Origin: Nereida sp. MMG025
GTDB taxonomy: Bacteria; Pseudomonadota; Alphaproteobacteria; Rhodobacterales; Rhodobacteraceae
Assembly (NCBI RefSeq): GCF_021654165.1
Contig: NZ_JAKFZN010000003.1
Location: 434,001-498,000 of the forward strand
DNA length: 64,000 bases
Direction of reading: 5' to 3'
Part shown: positions 8,820 through 16,906 of the stretch, in pieces
Layout of the letters: every line of letters starts with the position of its first letter
Position numbering within the stretch: position 1 is the stretch's first letter
The notes under the pieces: generated by a model
Databases searched by the model: none
Told to the model about the DNA's origin: nothing
The model's input: the letters and a program-made list of their open reading frames with translations, nothing else
Translations under genes and position numbers: made by a program

Positions 8820-9227
8820 CTATCCGCGCAGGCGCGACTGATAGTCATGTGCGCGCCAATCAGCGCGGGCGCGCCATTGGTATTCTGGCTGACGGGCTGC
8901 AAGGGTGTCATCAATTTCGACCTCATCAAACCCCACGCGGCGTGCCATCGCATATTGATCCGCAATCACATGCCCCTTGGCACGCAGGCGTCCCATATAC
9001 CCCATGCGGCGCAGTTCAACGGCGATGGAAAATCCGCGCCCGTCCGAAAAACTCGGGAAGTCCACGCGCACCATGTCAATCTCGCCAAGGCGGTCGCGCA
9101 GGGTCTCTGGATCGTCAGAGCTGGCCAGATCGATACCAGCGCAGTTGTTTGCGGGCAGGGAAGACAGGGGGCAAAAGCCGCCTGTCCAGTCATCTGTTTT
9201 GAAGCCCGTGTCTGTCACGATTGTCAT
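8820..9227 (-). CDS. DUF934 family protein of the sulfite-reduction cluster
   Basis: 135 residues, cytoplasmic, no signal peptide. The conserved core is MVRVDFPSFSDGRGFS followed by AVELRRMGY and the C-terminal RRVGFDEVEI. DUF934 proteins are found almost always beside cysH or cysI in proteobacteria and are assumed to help sulfite reduction, but no reaction is established. It lies 12 bases after cysH with its own AAGGAG site. Confidence 0.88.
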   Translation of the reverse strand: MTIVTDTGFKTDDWTGGFCPLSSLPANNCAGIDLASSDDPETLRDRLGEIDMVRVDFPSFSDGRGFSIAVELRRMGYMGRLRAKGHVIADQYAMARRVGFDEVEIDDTLAARQPEYQWRARADWRAHDYQSRLRG

Positions 9228-9239
9228 ATCTGTTGCTCC

Positions 9240-9971
9240 TTATGCCGCGCTGCCGCGGATCACTTTGCCATCCACGATATGGATGCCGCATTCTTCTTTG
9301 GTCTGGTCGCGCCAGCGTCCGGCGCGGGGGTCTTCGCCCACGCCAACGGGACTCGTGCACGGGGCGCAGCCGATGGAAGGGTAGCCTTGGGCTACCAGCG
9401 GATGGCGCGGCAGGCGATTTTCGGTCATATATTCTGCAACGTCCTCACGTGCCCAATGTGCCAAGGGATTGACCTTGAGCCGTTGTCCGCCGTCGTCTTC
9501 AAAAAACTCAAGGTCGGCGCGGCTGCCCGCCTGAAACCGTTTGCGGCCCGTGATCCACGCATCATATGGTGCCAATGCGCGTTGCAACGGCTCGGTCTTG
9601 CGCAGGGCACAGCAGGCATCGGGGTTGTGAAGGTGCAGCAGCCCTTCGTTGTCGTGAATGAACAGATCATCGCGCTTGGCCGTCACCGTTTGCACATTGC
9701 TGAGGTTGAGTTTGTCAGCCACCTCTGTCTGATATTGAAGAGTTTGAGCAAACAGCATCTCGGTGTCGATGAACAACACAGGGGTCGCGGCGTCGATACG
9801 ACTGATCATGTGCAACAGCACGACGCTTTCGGCCCCAAAGCTGGAGACCAGCGCGAGTTTTCCGACCTCTGCATCGCGAAACGCACGTTCAAGAACCGAC
9901 AGCGCCCCGTGGTGTTTGTAGCGCTTGTTCAGATGGGCTGCACGGATATGGGGAGGGGCGTTAAGCGGCAT
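9240..9971 (-). CDS. cysH: Adenylyl-sulfate (APS) reductase, thioredoxin-dependent
   Basis: 243 residues from the ATG at 9971, which overlaps cysI by 11 bases. A longer frame to 10298 exists, but the added 109 residues run through cysI and look random. The PAPS-reductase fold contains SSFGAESVVLLH. Cys pairs in DACCALRK and GCAPC supply four ligands for a [4Fe-4S] cluster, the mark of APS-type rather than PAPS-type enzymes. The C-terminal ECGIH holds the catalytic Cys. It reduces activated sulfate to sulfite, the substrate of the CysI-like protein next door. Confidence 0.93.
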   Translation of the reverse strand: MPLNAPPHIRAAHLNKRYKHHGALSVLERAFRDAEVGKLALVSSFGAESVVLLHMISRIDAATPVLFIDTEMLFAQTLQYQTEVADKLNLSNVQTVTAKRDDLFIHDNEGLLHLHNPDACCALRKTEPLQRALAPYDAWITGRKRFQAGSRADLEFFEDDGGQRLKVNPLAHWAREDVAEYMTENRLPRHPLVAQGYPSIGCAPCTSPVGVGEDPRAGRWRDQTKEECGIHIVDGKVIRGSAA

Positions 9972-11625
9972 TTGCTTGGCTTTCGGGGTAGAGCGCTGCT
10001 TTGAACGGCGCCATTCCAACACGACGATAGGCCTGCAAGAATGTTTCGGACGGGTCCTGGCGCAGCTCAAGATAGGTGCGCACAATGCGCTCGATGGCGG
10101 GCAAAAGGCCATCTGCACTAAACCCCGGGCCGGCACGTTCGCCAAGTGTTGCGTCCTCGGTGCCGTCACCGCCAAGCGTGATCTGGTAATTCTCAACACC
10201 CGCACGATCCAGCCCCAGAATACCGATATGGCCAACATGGTGATGGCCGCAGGCATTGATGCATCCGCTGATTTTGATTTTGAGCGGGCCGATGTCATGT
10301 TCCAGTTTCAACGCGTCGAAATGCTCGGCGATGTCTTGGGCAATCGGGATGCTGCGGGCCGTGGCCAACGCGCAATAATCCATTCCGGGGCAGGCGATGA
10401 TGTCGCTGATCAACCCGATATTGGCCGTGCCAAGCTCTGCCGCGCGCAGTTGCGCATAAACCTGCGGCAAGTCGGATTTGTGGACATGGGGCAGGATGAT
10501 GTTCTGCTCGTGGCTGACACGCAATTCATCGTGGCCGAACCGTTCGGCCAGATCTGCCATCACCCGCATCTGATCGGCAGTGGCATCGCCCGGGGTCGCG
10601 CCATGTTTTTTCAGACTGATCGAGACGATGGCATAGTCTGGGTTGCGATGTGCGGTCAGGTTCGTATCGGCCCATGACCGAAACAAAGGATCCGTTTCAT
10701 ATGCCGCATCGAATGCGGATGTCGCATCAGCGCGATAAGTCGGTGGAGCAAAGGATTGTTCTATTTCGGAAAGAAAAACCTGATCGATACCGCTGAATGC
10801 CGGACGTATTTGTTCGAAACGTGCTTCTACGCGACGCGCAATATCTTCAATGCCATGCTCATGCACAGTGATCTTGATGCGCGATTTATATTTGTTGTCG
10901 CGGCGGCCCAAGCGGTTCCAAACGTTGACCGTGGCCTCTACATAGGGCAGCAAATCCTGCTTGGGCAAAAAGGCGCGCAAGACCTTGCCAATCATCGGCG
11001 TGCGGCCCAAACCGCCACCCACGATGATTTTATACCCGACCTCGCCGTTCTGCCGAACCACCTGAATGCCGATGTCATGGGCACGGATTACGGCCCTGTC
11101 GGCTTCTGATCCCGTGACTGCCAATTTGAATTTGCGGGGCAAGAATTGAAATTCGGGATGATCCGTCGACCACTGGCGCAACAGCTCGGCTGTGGGGCGC
11201 GGATCCTCAACCTCGTCTGCGGCGGCACCTGCAAAATGATCTGCGGTGACATTGCGGATCGTGTTGCCGCTGGTTTGGATAGCATGCATTTCCACCTCGG
11301 CAAGCGCGTCCAGAATGTCGGGAACGTCTTGCAGTTTGGGCCAGTTAAACTGGATGTTCTGGCGTGTTGTGAAATGGCCGTACCCTTTGTCCCATCGCTC
11401 TGCGATCATGGCCAGTTGACGCATTTGACGACCGTTCAGGGTGCCGTAGGGCACAGCGACACGCAGCATGTAGGCATGCAGTTGCAAATACAGCCCGTTC
11501 ATCAGGCGCAGGGGTTTGAATTCGTCTTCTGTCAGCGATCCGTCGATACGGCGTGCCACCTGCGCGCGGAACTGTTTGTTGCGTTCAGCGACAAAGGCAG
11601 CGTCGAAGTCATTATATTTATACAT
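9961..11625 (-). CDS. cysI: Siroheme [4Fe-4S] sulfite/nitrite reductase
   Basis: 554 residues with the duplicated ferredoxin-like and siroheme-binding domains of the NirA/CysI family. The cluster and siroheme ligands are visible as CPGMDYC and SGCINACG in the C-terminal half. RQNIQFNWP near residue 82 belongs to the first half. It performs the six-electron reduction of sulfite to sulfide (nitrite is possible). Its neighbours cysH and cysG argue for sulfite. It overlaps the preceding DUF2849 gene as TAATG. No flavoprotein subunit is encoded nearby, so electrons probably come from ferredoxin. Confidence 0.9.
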   Translation of the reverse strand: MYKYNDFDAAFVAERNKQFRAQVARRIDGSLTEDEFKPLRLMNGLYLQLHAYMLRVAVPYGTLNGRQMRQLAMIAERWDKGYGHFTTRQNIQFNWPKLQDVPDILDALAEVEMHAIQTSGNTIRNVTADHFAGAAADEVEDPRPTAELLRQWSTDHPEFQFLPRKFKLAVTGSEADRAVIRAHDIGIQVVRQNGEVGYKIIVGGGLGRTPMIGKVLRAFLPKQDLLPYVEATVNVWNRLGRRDNKYKSRIKITVHEHGIEDIARRVEARFEQIRPAFSGIDQVFLSEIEQSFAPPTYRADATSAFDAAYETDPLFRSWADTNLTAHRNPDYAIVSISLKKHGATPGDATADQMRVMADLAERFGHDELRVSHEQNIILPHVHKSDLPQVYAQLRAAELGTANIGLISDIIACPGMDYCALATARSIPIAQDIAEHFDALKLEHDIGPLKIKISGCINACGHHHVGHIGILGLDRAGVENYQITLGGDGTEDATLGERAGPGFSADGLLPAIERIVRTYLELRQDPSETFLQAYRRVGMAPFKAALYPESQANAA

Positions 11626-11924
11626 TAATTCAGCTCCACTTGCTTGCCGTGTGCATAGTTGGACGGACCTTTCGTGCGGAAGGTTTCCCGAAAATGGGTG
11701 GGCTGAGGCAGGCCATTTTCAAGATGCACGTCGGCCAAATAGACCCCAACCGCGATGTCCGTTTGCGCTGACGCCGTCATCAATTGCTCATCTGCGATTG
11801 CTTCATCCTCGAACACTTCTGCTTTGGACAGGTGGCGGGTCCATGTGGCCTCTTCGGTCCAGTAAATCACGTCGCCTTCCAGCAATGCGTTGGCAGTTAT
11901 CACTTTGGTAAATGGGCGGCTCAT
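11625..11924 (-). CDS. DUF2849 family protein
   Basis: 99 residues, predicted soluble. It begins MSRPFTKVITANALLEGDVIYW and contains WTRHLSKAEVFEDE. DUF2849 is known mostly from alphaproteobacteria, between cysG and cysI, exactly as here. The role is unknown; delivery of siroheme or a regulatory contact are possibilities from context only. It is joined to cysG by ATGA and to cysI by TAATG, so expression must be closely matched to both. Confidence 0.88.
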   Translation of the reverse strand: MSRPFTKVITANALLEGDVIYWTEEATWTRHLSKAEVFEDEAIADEQLMTASAQTDIAVGVYLADVHLENGLPQPTHFRETFRTKGPSNYAHGKQVELN

Positions 11925-13324
11925 TGGGCGGCCTCCTGTTGTGGAATTGTTTGGGCCACCGAAACCGCATCGCGGGGGGCAAGACCGTAAAGCATCAGGG
12001 CAGGGCCTGTCAGTTCTGTTGCAGCCAAGACATCGGCCAATTGCGCCAGATCACAATGCACACTGCGCTGTTCCACACGGCTGACGTTTTCAACGATGGT
12101 TACAGGGGTCGTGGCGGCAGCGCCGTGCATCAGCAGACGGCCCTGGATAAAGCGGGCCGATTTTTTGCCCATGTAGATGGCCGCGACCTCGCCTTCTCGG
12201 GCAAGCGCGCGCCAGTCATGATCTGCATATCCGTGCATATCATGGCCTGTGATCAGCCTTACGGCCGCGTTGCGTTTACGTTTTGTCAGACTTTGGCCGA
12301 TGCTGGCCACCGCAGCAGAGGCGGCGGTGATCCCGGGCACGATGGCCCATGTGATGCCTGCTGCGTCCAATGCGTTGATCTCTTCATCCAATCGGCCAAA
12401 TACCGTTGGATCACCCGATTTCAGACGCACGACATGGTGGCCTTGGGCGGCGTGATCGACCATCAGCGCGTTGATATCCTCTTGCGCCATCGCGGGGCCG
12501 AAGCCCGTTTTGCCCGCATCAATCATGATGGCTTCGCGGCGGGCCAGTTCCAGAATATCTGCGCTGACCAGGCGGTCATGGATCACCACATCGGCAACAT
12601 CCAAAGCCTTGCGTGCTTTGAGGGTAAGAAGGTCAGGATCACCCGGACCTGCGCCCACCAGATCCACGTGACCGTCCTTTGCGGGCGTGGTGTTTAGGTA
12701 TTTGGACAACAATGAAGACAGGGTCGCGTGAACATCCTCTTCGCCGCCTTTTGAGAGGGCGGCAGGCCCGCTGGAAAAGTAGAAGTCTGACCAGAAGTCG
12801 CGCCGAATGCGACCCATCGGCAAGGCATCGACGGCTGAGCGAAAGCCTTTGCCGATGCGTGCCAGAACGCCGAGCGAGGCAGGGAGCTGTTCTTCGAGGT
12901 CGCGTTTGATTTTGCGTGCGAGAACAGGGGCGGCGCCTTCCGTGCCAATGGCGATTGTGACGGGGTCACGATCTACGATGGCGGGGGTGATGAATTGGCT
13001 GTCGGCGAGGTTGTCGACGATATTAACGCGTGCGCCATCGGCTTGTGCCAGACGTGCCACGCGCGCGTCCTCCGCGGCGTCTTCGTTTGCCGCGTAAAAC
13101 AGCACAGCGCAGATTGCATCGCCAGGTTCCATCGCGCGGGGCAGCAAGGTAACAGTGCCTTGCTTGGCCCACGTCTGGATGTCGGGGGCCGCGTCCGGGG
13201 CGATGACCGTGATATGGGCTTGCGTTTTGCGCAACAGGCGCAGCTTGGCCAATGCCGCTTCACCGCCGCCCGATACGACGATGCGGCGGCCTTCAACGGC
13301 GACAAAGATGGGAAAGTGCTTCAT
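11921..13324 (-). CDS. cysG: Siroheme synthase (uroporphyrinogen-III methyltransferase / precorrin-2 dehydrogenase / ferrochelatase)
   Basis: 467 residues with the full two-part CysG layout. The N-terminal NAD-binding module (about 1-205) starts with VAVEGRRIVVSGGGEAAL and performs dehydrogenation and iron insertion. The C-terminal SUMT module (about 218-460) starts with VDLVGAGPGDPDLLT and carries VRLKSGDPTVFGR and VVPGITAASAAVA. It makes the siroheme that CysI needs. It is the first gene of the operon, opposite the Lrp-type regulator across a 134-base region with several palindromes. Confidence 0.95.
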   Translation of the reverse strand: MKHFPIFVAVEGRRIVVSGGGEAALAKLRLLRKTQAHITVIAPDAAPDIQTWAKQGTVTLLPRAMEPGDAICAVLFYAANEDAAEDARVARLAQADGARVNIVDNLADSQFITPAIVDRDPVTIAIGTEGAAPVLARKIKRDLEEQLPASLGVLARIGKGFRSAVDALPMGRIRRDFWSDFYFSSGPAALSKGGEEDVHATLSSLLSKYLNTTPAKDGHVDLVGAGPGDPDLLTLKARKALDVADVVIHDRLVSADILELARREAIMIDAGKTGFGPAMAQEDINALMVDHAAQGHHVVRLKSGDPTVFGRLDEEINALDAAGITWAIVPGITAASAAVASIGQSLTKRKRNAAVRLITGHDMHGYADHDWRALAREGEVAAIYMGKKSARFIQGRLLMHGAAATTPVTIVENVSRVEQRSVHCDLAQLADVLAATELTGPALMLYGLAPRDAVSVAQTIPQQEAAQ

Positions 13325-13356
13325 TGCGGAAATCCTGCTTCAAACTTACCCGCAAT

Positions 13357-13412
13357 ATAGGATAATGTTCCTATTAAACGCCATATGGCTATGGTAATAG
13401 GAACGTATGTTC
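13357..13412. promoter_or_regulatory. Divergent cysG/lrp-type operator region
   Basis: Three nested symmetrical elements: ATAGGA-N6-TCCTAT (13357-13374); the distant pair GTTCCTATTA (13367-13376) and TAATAGGAAC (13395-13404) around CCATATGG; and GAAC-GTAT-GTTC (13401-13412). This is the kind of multi-site layout to which Lrp/AsnC octamers bind, so the adjacent regulator probably controls both itself and the sulfite operon. Confidence 0.55.
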
Positions 13413-13458
13413 AGCCTGAGTTGGCTGATTCAAACCAGCGTTCCAAGCATGAGGGGAA

Positions 13459-13926
13459 ATGCAAATGCCAGTCCAACTTGATGAGATTGATCGGAAAATC
13501 CTTGCGCAGTTGCAGGTCGATGCAAGCCTGAGCCTTGATGACATTGCCGTGAAGGTGGGCAGTTCCAAGACACCTGTCTGGAACAGGATTCGTAAGTTGC
13601 GAGAGGCAGGGGTGATCGGAGCGCAGGTGGCCAAGCTGGATGCGGAAGCCTTGGGGTTTGAGGCATGCTTTTTTGTGCTGATCCGCACGTCAGAGCATGA
13701 GGCTGAATGGCAGGCGGCGTTTTTGAAAGCGCTCAAAGAACGGCCAGAGGTGCAGGAAGCGCATCGATTGGCGGGCGATATTGACTATATTTTGAAGGTG
13801 CGCGTACAAAACGCGCGTGCCTATGACACGTTCTATCAGGCGTTGATTTCAGAAGTGCGCGTTTTCAATGTGACCGCTTTGTTGAGCATGGAGGAGATCA
13901 AATCGACAAGCGCGTTGCCGCTATGA
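13459..13926 (+). CDS. Lrp/AsnC family transcriptional regulator
   Basis: 155 residues. The N-terminal winged helix-turn-helix (about 8-65) has LDEIDRKILAQLQVDASLSLDDIA and the recognition part SKTPVWNRIRKL. The C-terminal RAM ligand-binding domain (about 70-150) contains RLAGDIDYILKVRV. It diverges from cysG and is likely to sense a sulfur compound or amino acid and set siroheme and sulfite reductase levels; that role is inferred from position. Its stop overlaps the P450 stop on the other strand by 6 bases. A second possible start, MPVQLDE, lies two codons in. Confidence 0.88.
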   Translation: MQMPVQLDEIDRKILAQLQVDASLSLDDIAVKVGSSKTPVWNRIRKLREAGVIGAQVAKLDAEALGFEACFFVLIRTSEHEAEWQAAFLKALKERPEVQEAHRLAGDIDYILKVRVQNARAYDTFYQALISEVRVFNVTALLSMEEIKSTSALPL

Positions 13927-15072
13927 AACGGTCAGTCGCTCGAGCCCGTGGAAATGGTATGCGTTTTTGTAGCCGGGTGACCCCTCGAGCCGAAGGGTCG
14001 GGCGGGCTGCAAAAAGCTCTTCCAGCGCGATTTTGAGTTCGAGCCGCGCAAGTGGTGCGCCCACACAAAAATGAATGCCGCCGCCAAAAGCCGTATGTGC
14101 CACCACGCGGCGTGTCGGGTCAAACGTTGCGGGGCGATCATATACTTTTGGATCATGGTTCGCCGCCCCAAGGAGCAAACCCACAGGATCGCCTTTGGCG
14201 AAGGAATGGCCCATCACCTCCACGTCCTCTTTCGCCCAACGGGTGAACATATGAAGGGGCGGGTCATACCGCAGGATCTCTTCGATCAGCCCCTCCGTGA
14301 CATCCCTACAATCGTTTTTCAAACAGGCCAAAACGCCGTTGCCAATGGTATGCACGGTTGCTTCATGGCCTGCGTTAAGCAAAAGGATGCAGGTGGTGAT
14401 CATCTCATCGGTGCTTAGATGTGCGCCGTCTTCTTCGGCGGCAATGAGTTGGGTGATCAGATCATCGCGGGGGGTGTTGCGCCTTGCGTCGATATAACCA
14501 CGGATGAATGTGGCGAACGCGCTTGCGGCTTGGGCTGCGGTGTCCTCGACCCTACGATCGCGGCCCGCCATATACATCGCAACCATATCATGGGACCACG
14601 CCAAAAGCTGGTCGCACATCGTATCGGGCACGCCCAAAAGTCGAGCGATGATTGTGACGGGGATCGGCTCTGCATACTGTGCCAGCAGATCAAAAGGCCC
14701 CTCGGGGAAGGCGGCAATCCGTTGTCTACATTCGGCACGGATCATCGGTTCAAGCTCTTTGATGCGCCGCGATGTAAACGCATGCAGCACCAATTTGCGT
14801 AGCCGTGTGTGGCGGGGCGGGTCAAGCTCTAGCATGGAGTGGGCTTCGATATCGTAAAACGGACGCAGATGATCAGGCACATCAAAGGCAGGCGCCTCGC
14901 GTCCGAAACGGCGGTCTTTGAGAAGGGATTGGACCAGCGCATGAGATGTGGCCATCGGCATGCCATAGTCTTCCCAAAACACCAATTCGCCTTTTGCACG
15001 CAATCTTTCGTAAAACGCATAGGGGCTCGCGTTGAGTAGCGGGTCTTGAGGGTTTTGACGAATGCTTTGCAT
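13921..15072 (-). CDS. Cytochrome P450
   Basis: 383 residues, a soluble class I bacterial P450. The heme-ligand loop is FGGGIHFCVGAP with Cys336. The I-helix oxygen-activation motif is AGHEAT, and the ExxR pair appears in EEILRYDPP. No ferredoxin or reductase gene is adjacent, so redox partners must come from elsewhere. The substrate cannot be told from sequence. It is convergent with the Lrp gene and divergent from dctB. Confidence 0.93.
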   Translation of the reverse strand: MQSIRQNPQDPLLNASPYAFYERLRAKGELVFWEDYGMPMATSHALVQSLLKDRRFGREAPAFDVPDHLRPFYDIEAHSMLELDPPRHTRLRKLVLHAFTSRRIKELEPMIRAECRQRIAAFPEGPFDLLAQYAEPIPVTIIARLLGVPDTMCDQLLAWSHDMVAMYMAGRDRRVEDTAAQAASAFATFIRGYIDARRNTPRDDLITQLIAAEEDGAHLSTDEMITTCILLLNAGHEATVHTIGNGVLACLKNDCRDVTEGLIEEILRYDPPLHMFTRWAKEDVEVMGHSFAKGDPVGLLLGAANHDPKVYDRPATFDPTRRVVAHTAFGGGIHFCVGAPLARLELKIALEELFAARPTLRLEGSPGYKNAYHFHGLERLTVS

Positions 15073-15133
15073 ATCACAGGCTTGCGCGAATGTGGCTGGT
15101 CAAGGCAAGTGGGTTTTTTGTAGGTTGGCGCCT

Positions 15134-16906
15134 ATGACACGCGTTATGACCTCTCGCTGGATGCTGATTGCTGCCGTTCTGGCCCTTGCCACTGTGCTTG
15201 CGGCAGGAGTGTATCGCATAAGCCTGTCGCAGGGGATGTCGCAGCTTTCCAAACGGGGGCAGGCCGATCTGCGCTTGGCGGCGGACCGTTTGACAACGCA
15301 GCTGCAGGCCTATGCGCAACTGGCGGTCTTGCTGACCGAACACCCGCAAGTGCGCGCAGAGCTTGCAATCGGGTATGGGGAGCCATCAAATTTCCTGCGG
15401 CAAACGGCCGATAAGACAACAAGTTTTGCCATTGCGGTTCTGGATGCGCAGGGCCGCGAAGTGACCCATACAGGCGCGCCCCGATTGCAGCTGGATCACC
15501 GCAACAAACCTTATTTCATTCGCGCTATGACAGGCGCATTGGGCAGCTATCATCTGGTTGGTGCGCAAGGGGAGCGGTTGTTTCTTTATGCGGCACCTGT
15601 GTTTTCCTCCAGTGGACCAGCGATTGGGGCTGTGTTGATTGCGGTGGATATCGAAGGGGTCGAAAGCGGTTGGCGGGGGGACACGGCGGCGGTGTTTTTC
15701 CGTGACGAACTGGATGTGGTTTTCGTGACCAACCGATCAGAACTGGTGATGCGCCGCTTTGGTGCAGGCGAGGCGACCCAAGCCCTGACAGCTGAATATG
15801 CAGATGCCGATCTCTTGCCGTTTCCGCCCGTGACACCGCAGGTGATGTCGGGCCACGAGGTTTGGGAGATGGACTTTGGACCCTACATCCCACCGCGCGC
15901 TTTGCATTTGGTGCAACCTTTGCCGGTGATCGGGATGCAGGGCGAAGCATTGATCGATGTCGCGCCGGTGATGCGGTTGGCGCAATTGCAGGCGGGGTTC
16001 GCAGCGGCGCTGTGTCTGGTTTTCGGGTTGGGTCTGGTCATGGCGATGGAGCGTCGTCGCGTGCTGGCTTTGGCCAATGCGCAGTTGGAAGGGCGTGTAA
16101 CACGCCGCACAGAAGAGCTTGAGAAGCTGAACATGGACTTGCGCGCTCAGGTCGCTGAACGGCAGGAAGCCGAAGCCGCCTTGCGCCGGGCCCAAAGCGA
16201 TCTGGTGCAAGCTGGCAAGATGAGCGCCTTGGGCCAGATGTCGGCAGGCATCAGCCACGAGTTGAACCAACCGCTTATGGCTATCGGATCATTTGCCGAA
16301 AACGGACGCGCGTTTCTTGACAAAGGCGATACGGCGACGGCGCGTGACAATCTTGGGCGCATCGCCGAATTGTCGCGCCGCGCCGGGCGCATCATCAAAA
16401 ACCTGCGCGCCTTTGCACGCAATGAAAGCGAACCTTTGGAGGACGTGAACCTTGTGGATGTCGTATCCGAGGCACTGGCCATTGCCGAGCCACGTCTGAG
16501 CGCCGAAGCCATCAAGCTGGATTGGACCCCACCCAATCATCCCGTCATCACCCGCGCAGGCCAGGTGCGCATGCAGCAGGTGCTTGTCAATTTGATCAGC
16601 AACGCCGCCGACGCGATGGCCGATAAGGAGCGGCGGGTGCTGACGATCACCCTGTCTGGGGGGGATGGTCAGGCGGTTTTGAAGGTGCGCGATACGGGCA
16701 CAGGGCTGGAGGCACCAGACAAGTTGTTTGAGCCGTTTTACACCACCAAGGATATCGGGGCGGCCAACGGGATGGGACTTGGGCTGTCCATATCATATGG
16801 GCTGATCCAGAGCTTTGACGGGCAAATCATGGGCCGCAACCATCCACAGGGCGGGGCGGAATTTACCATCCATCTGCCCTTGTCCGAAGCGAGCCTTGCA
16901 GCATGA
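15134..16906 (+). CDS. dctB: DctB-type C4-dicarboxylate sensor histidine kinase
   Basis: 590 residues from ATG 15134; a longer frame from 15062 would overlap the start of the divergent P450 gene. One transmembrane segment near residue 10-27, a periplasmic dCache-like sensor (about 35-270), a second transmembrane segment (about 278-300), a coiled coil, then the kinase core. The H-box SAGISHELNQP holds His375. N, G1 and G2 boxes follow (NLISNAADAM, VRDTGTG, GMGLGLSISYGL). It would phosphorylate the next gene product, which overlaps by 4 bases, in response to periplasmic dicarboxylates. The TRAP transporter downstream is the expected target. Confidence 0.9.
   Translation: MTRVMTSRWMLIAAVLALATVLAAGVYRISLSQGMSQLSKRGQADLRLAADRLTTQLQAYAQLAVLLTEHPQVRAELAIGYGEPSNFLRQTADKTTSFAIAVLDAQGREVTHTGAPRLQLDHRNKPYFIRAMTGALGSYHLVGAQGERLFLYAAPVFSSSGPAIGAVLIAVDIEGVESGWRGDTAAVFFRDELDVVFVTNRSELVMRRFGAGEATQALTAEYADADLLPFPPVTPQVMSGHEVWEMDFGPYIPPRALHLVQPLPVIGMQGEALIDVAPVMRLAQLQAGFAAALCLVFGLGLVMAMERRRVLALANAQLEGRVTRRTEELEKLNMDLRAQVAERQEAEAALRRAQSDLVQAGKMSALGQMSAGISHELNQPLMAIGSFAENGRAFLDKGDTATARDNLGRIAELSRRAGRIIKNLRAFARNESEPLEDVNLVDVVSEALAIAEPRLSAEAIKLDWTPPNHPVITRAGQVRMQQVLVNLISNAADAMADKERRVLTITLSGGDGQAVLKVRDTGTGLEAPDKLFEPFYTTKDIGAANGMGLGLSISYGLIQSFDGQIMGRNHPQGGAEFTIHLPLSEASLAA

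Noticed and set aside
8754-10004. A 416-codon plus-strand open frame
   Set aside because: It runs antisense through DUF934, cysH and the end of cysI, all of which have clear family motifs. The translated product is Cys/His/Ala-rich with no recognisable domain.
9972-10298. N-terminal extension of cysH by 109 codons
   Set aside because: The extra residues lie inside cysI in another frame and match no CysH family sequence; ATG 9971 gives normal length.
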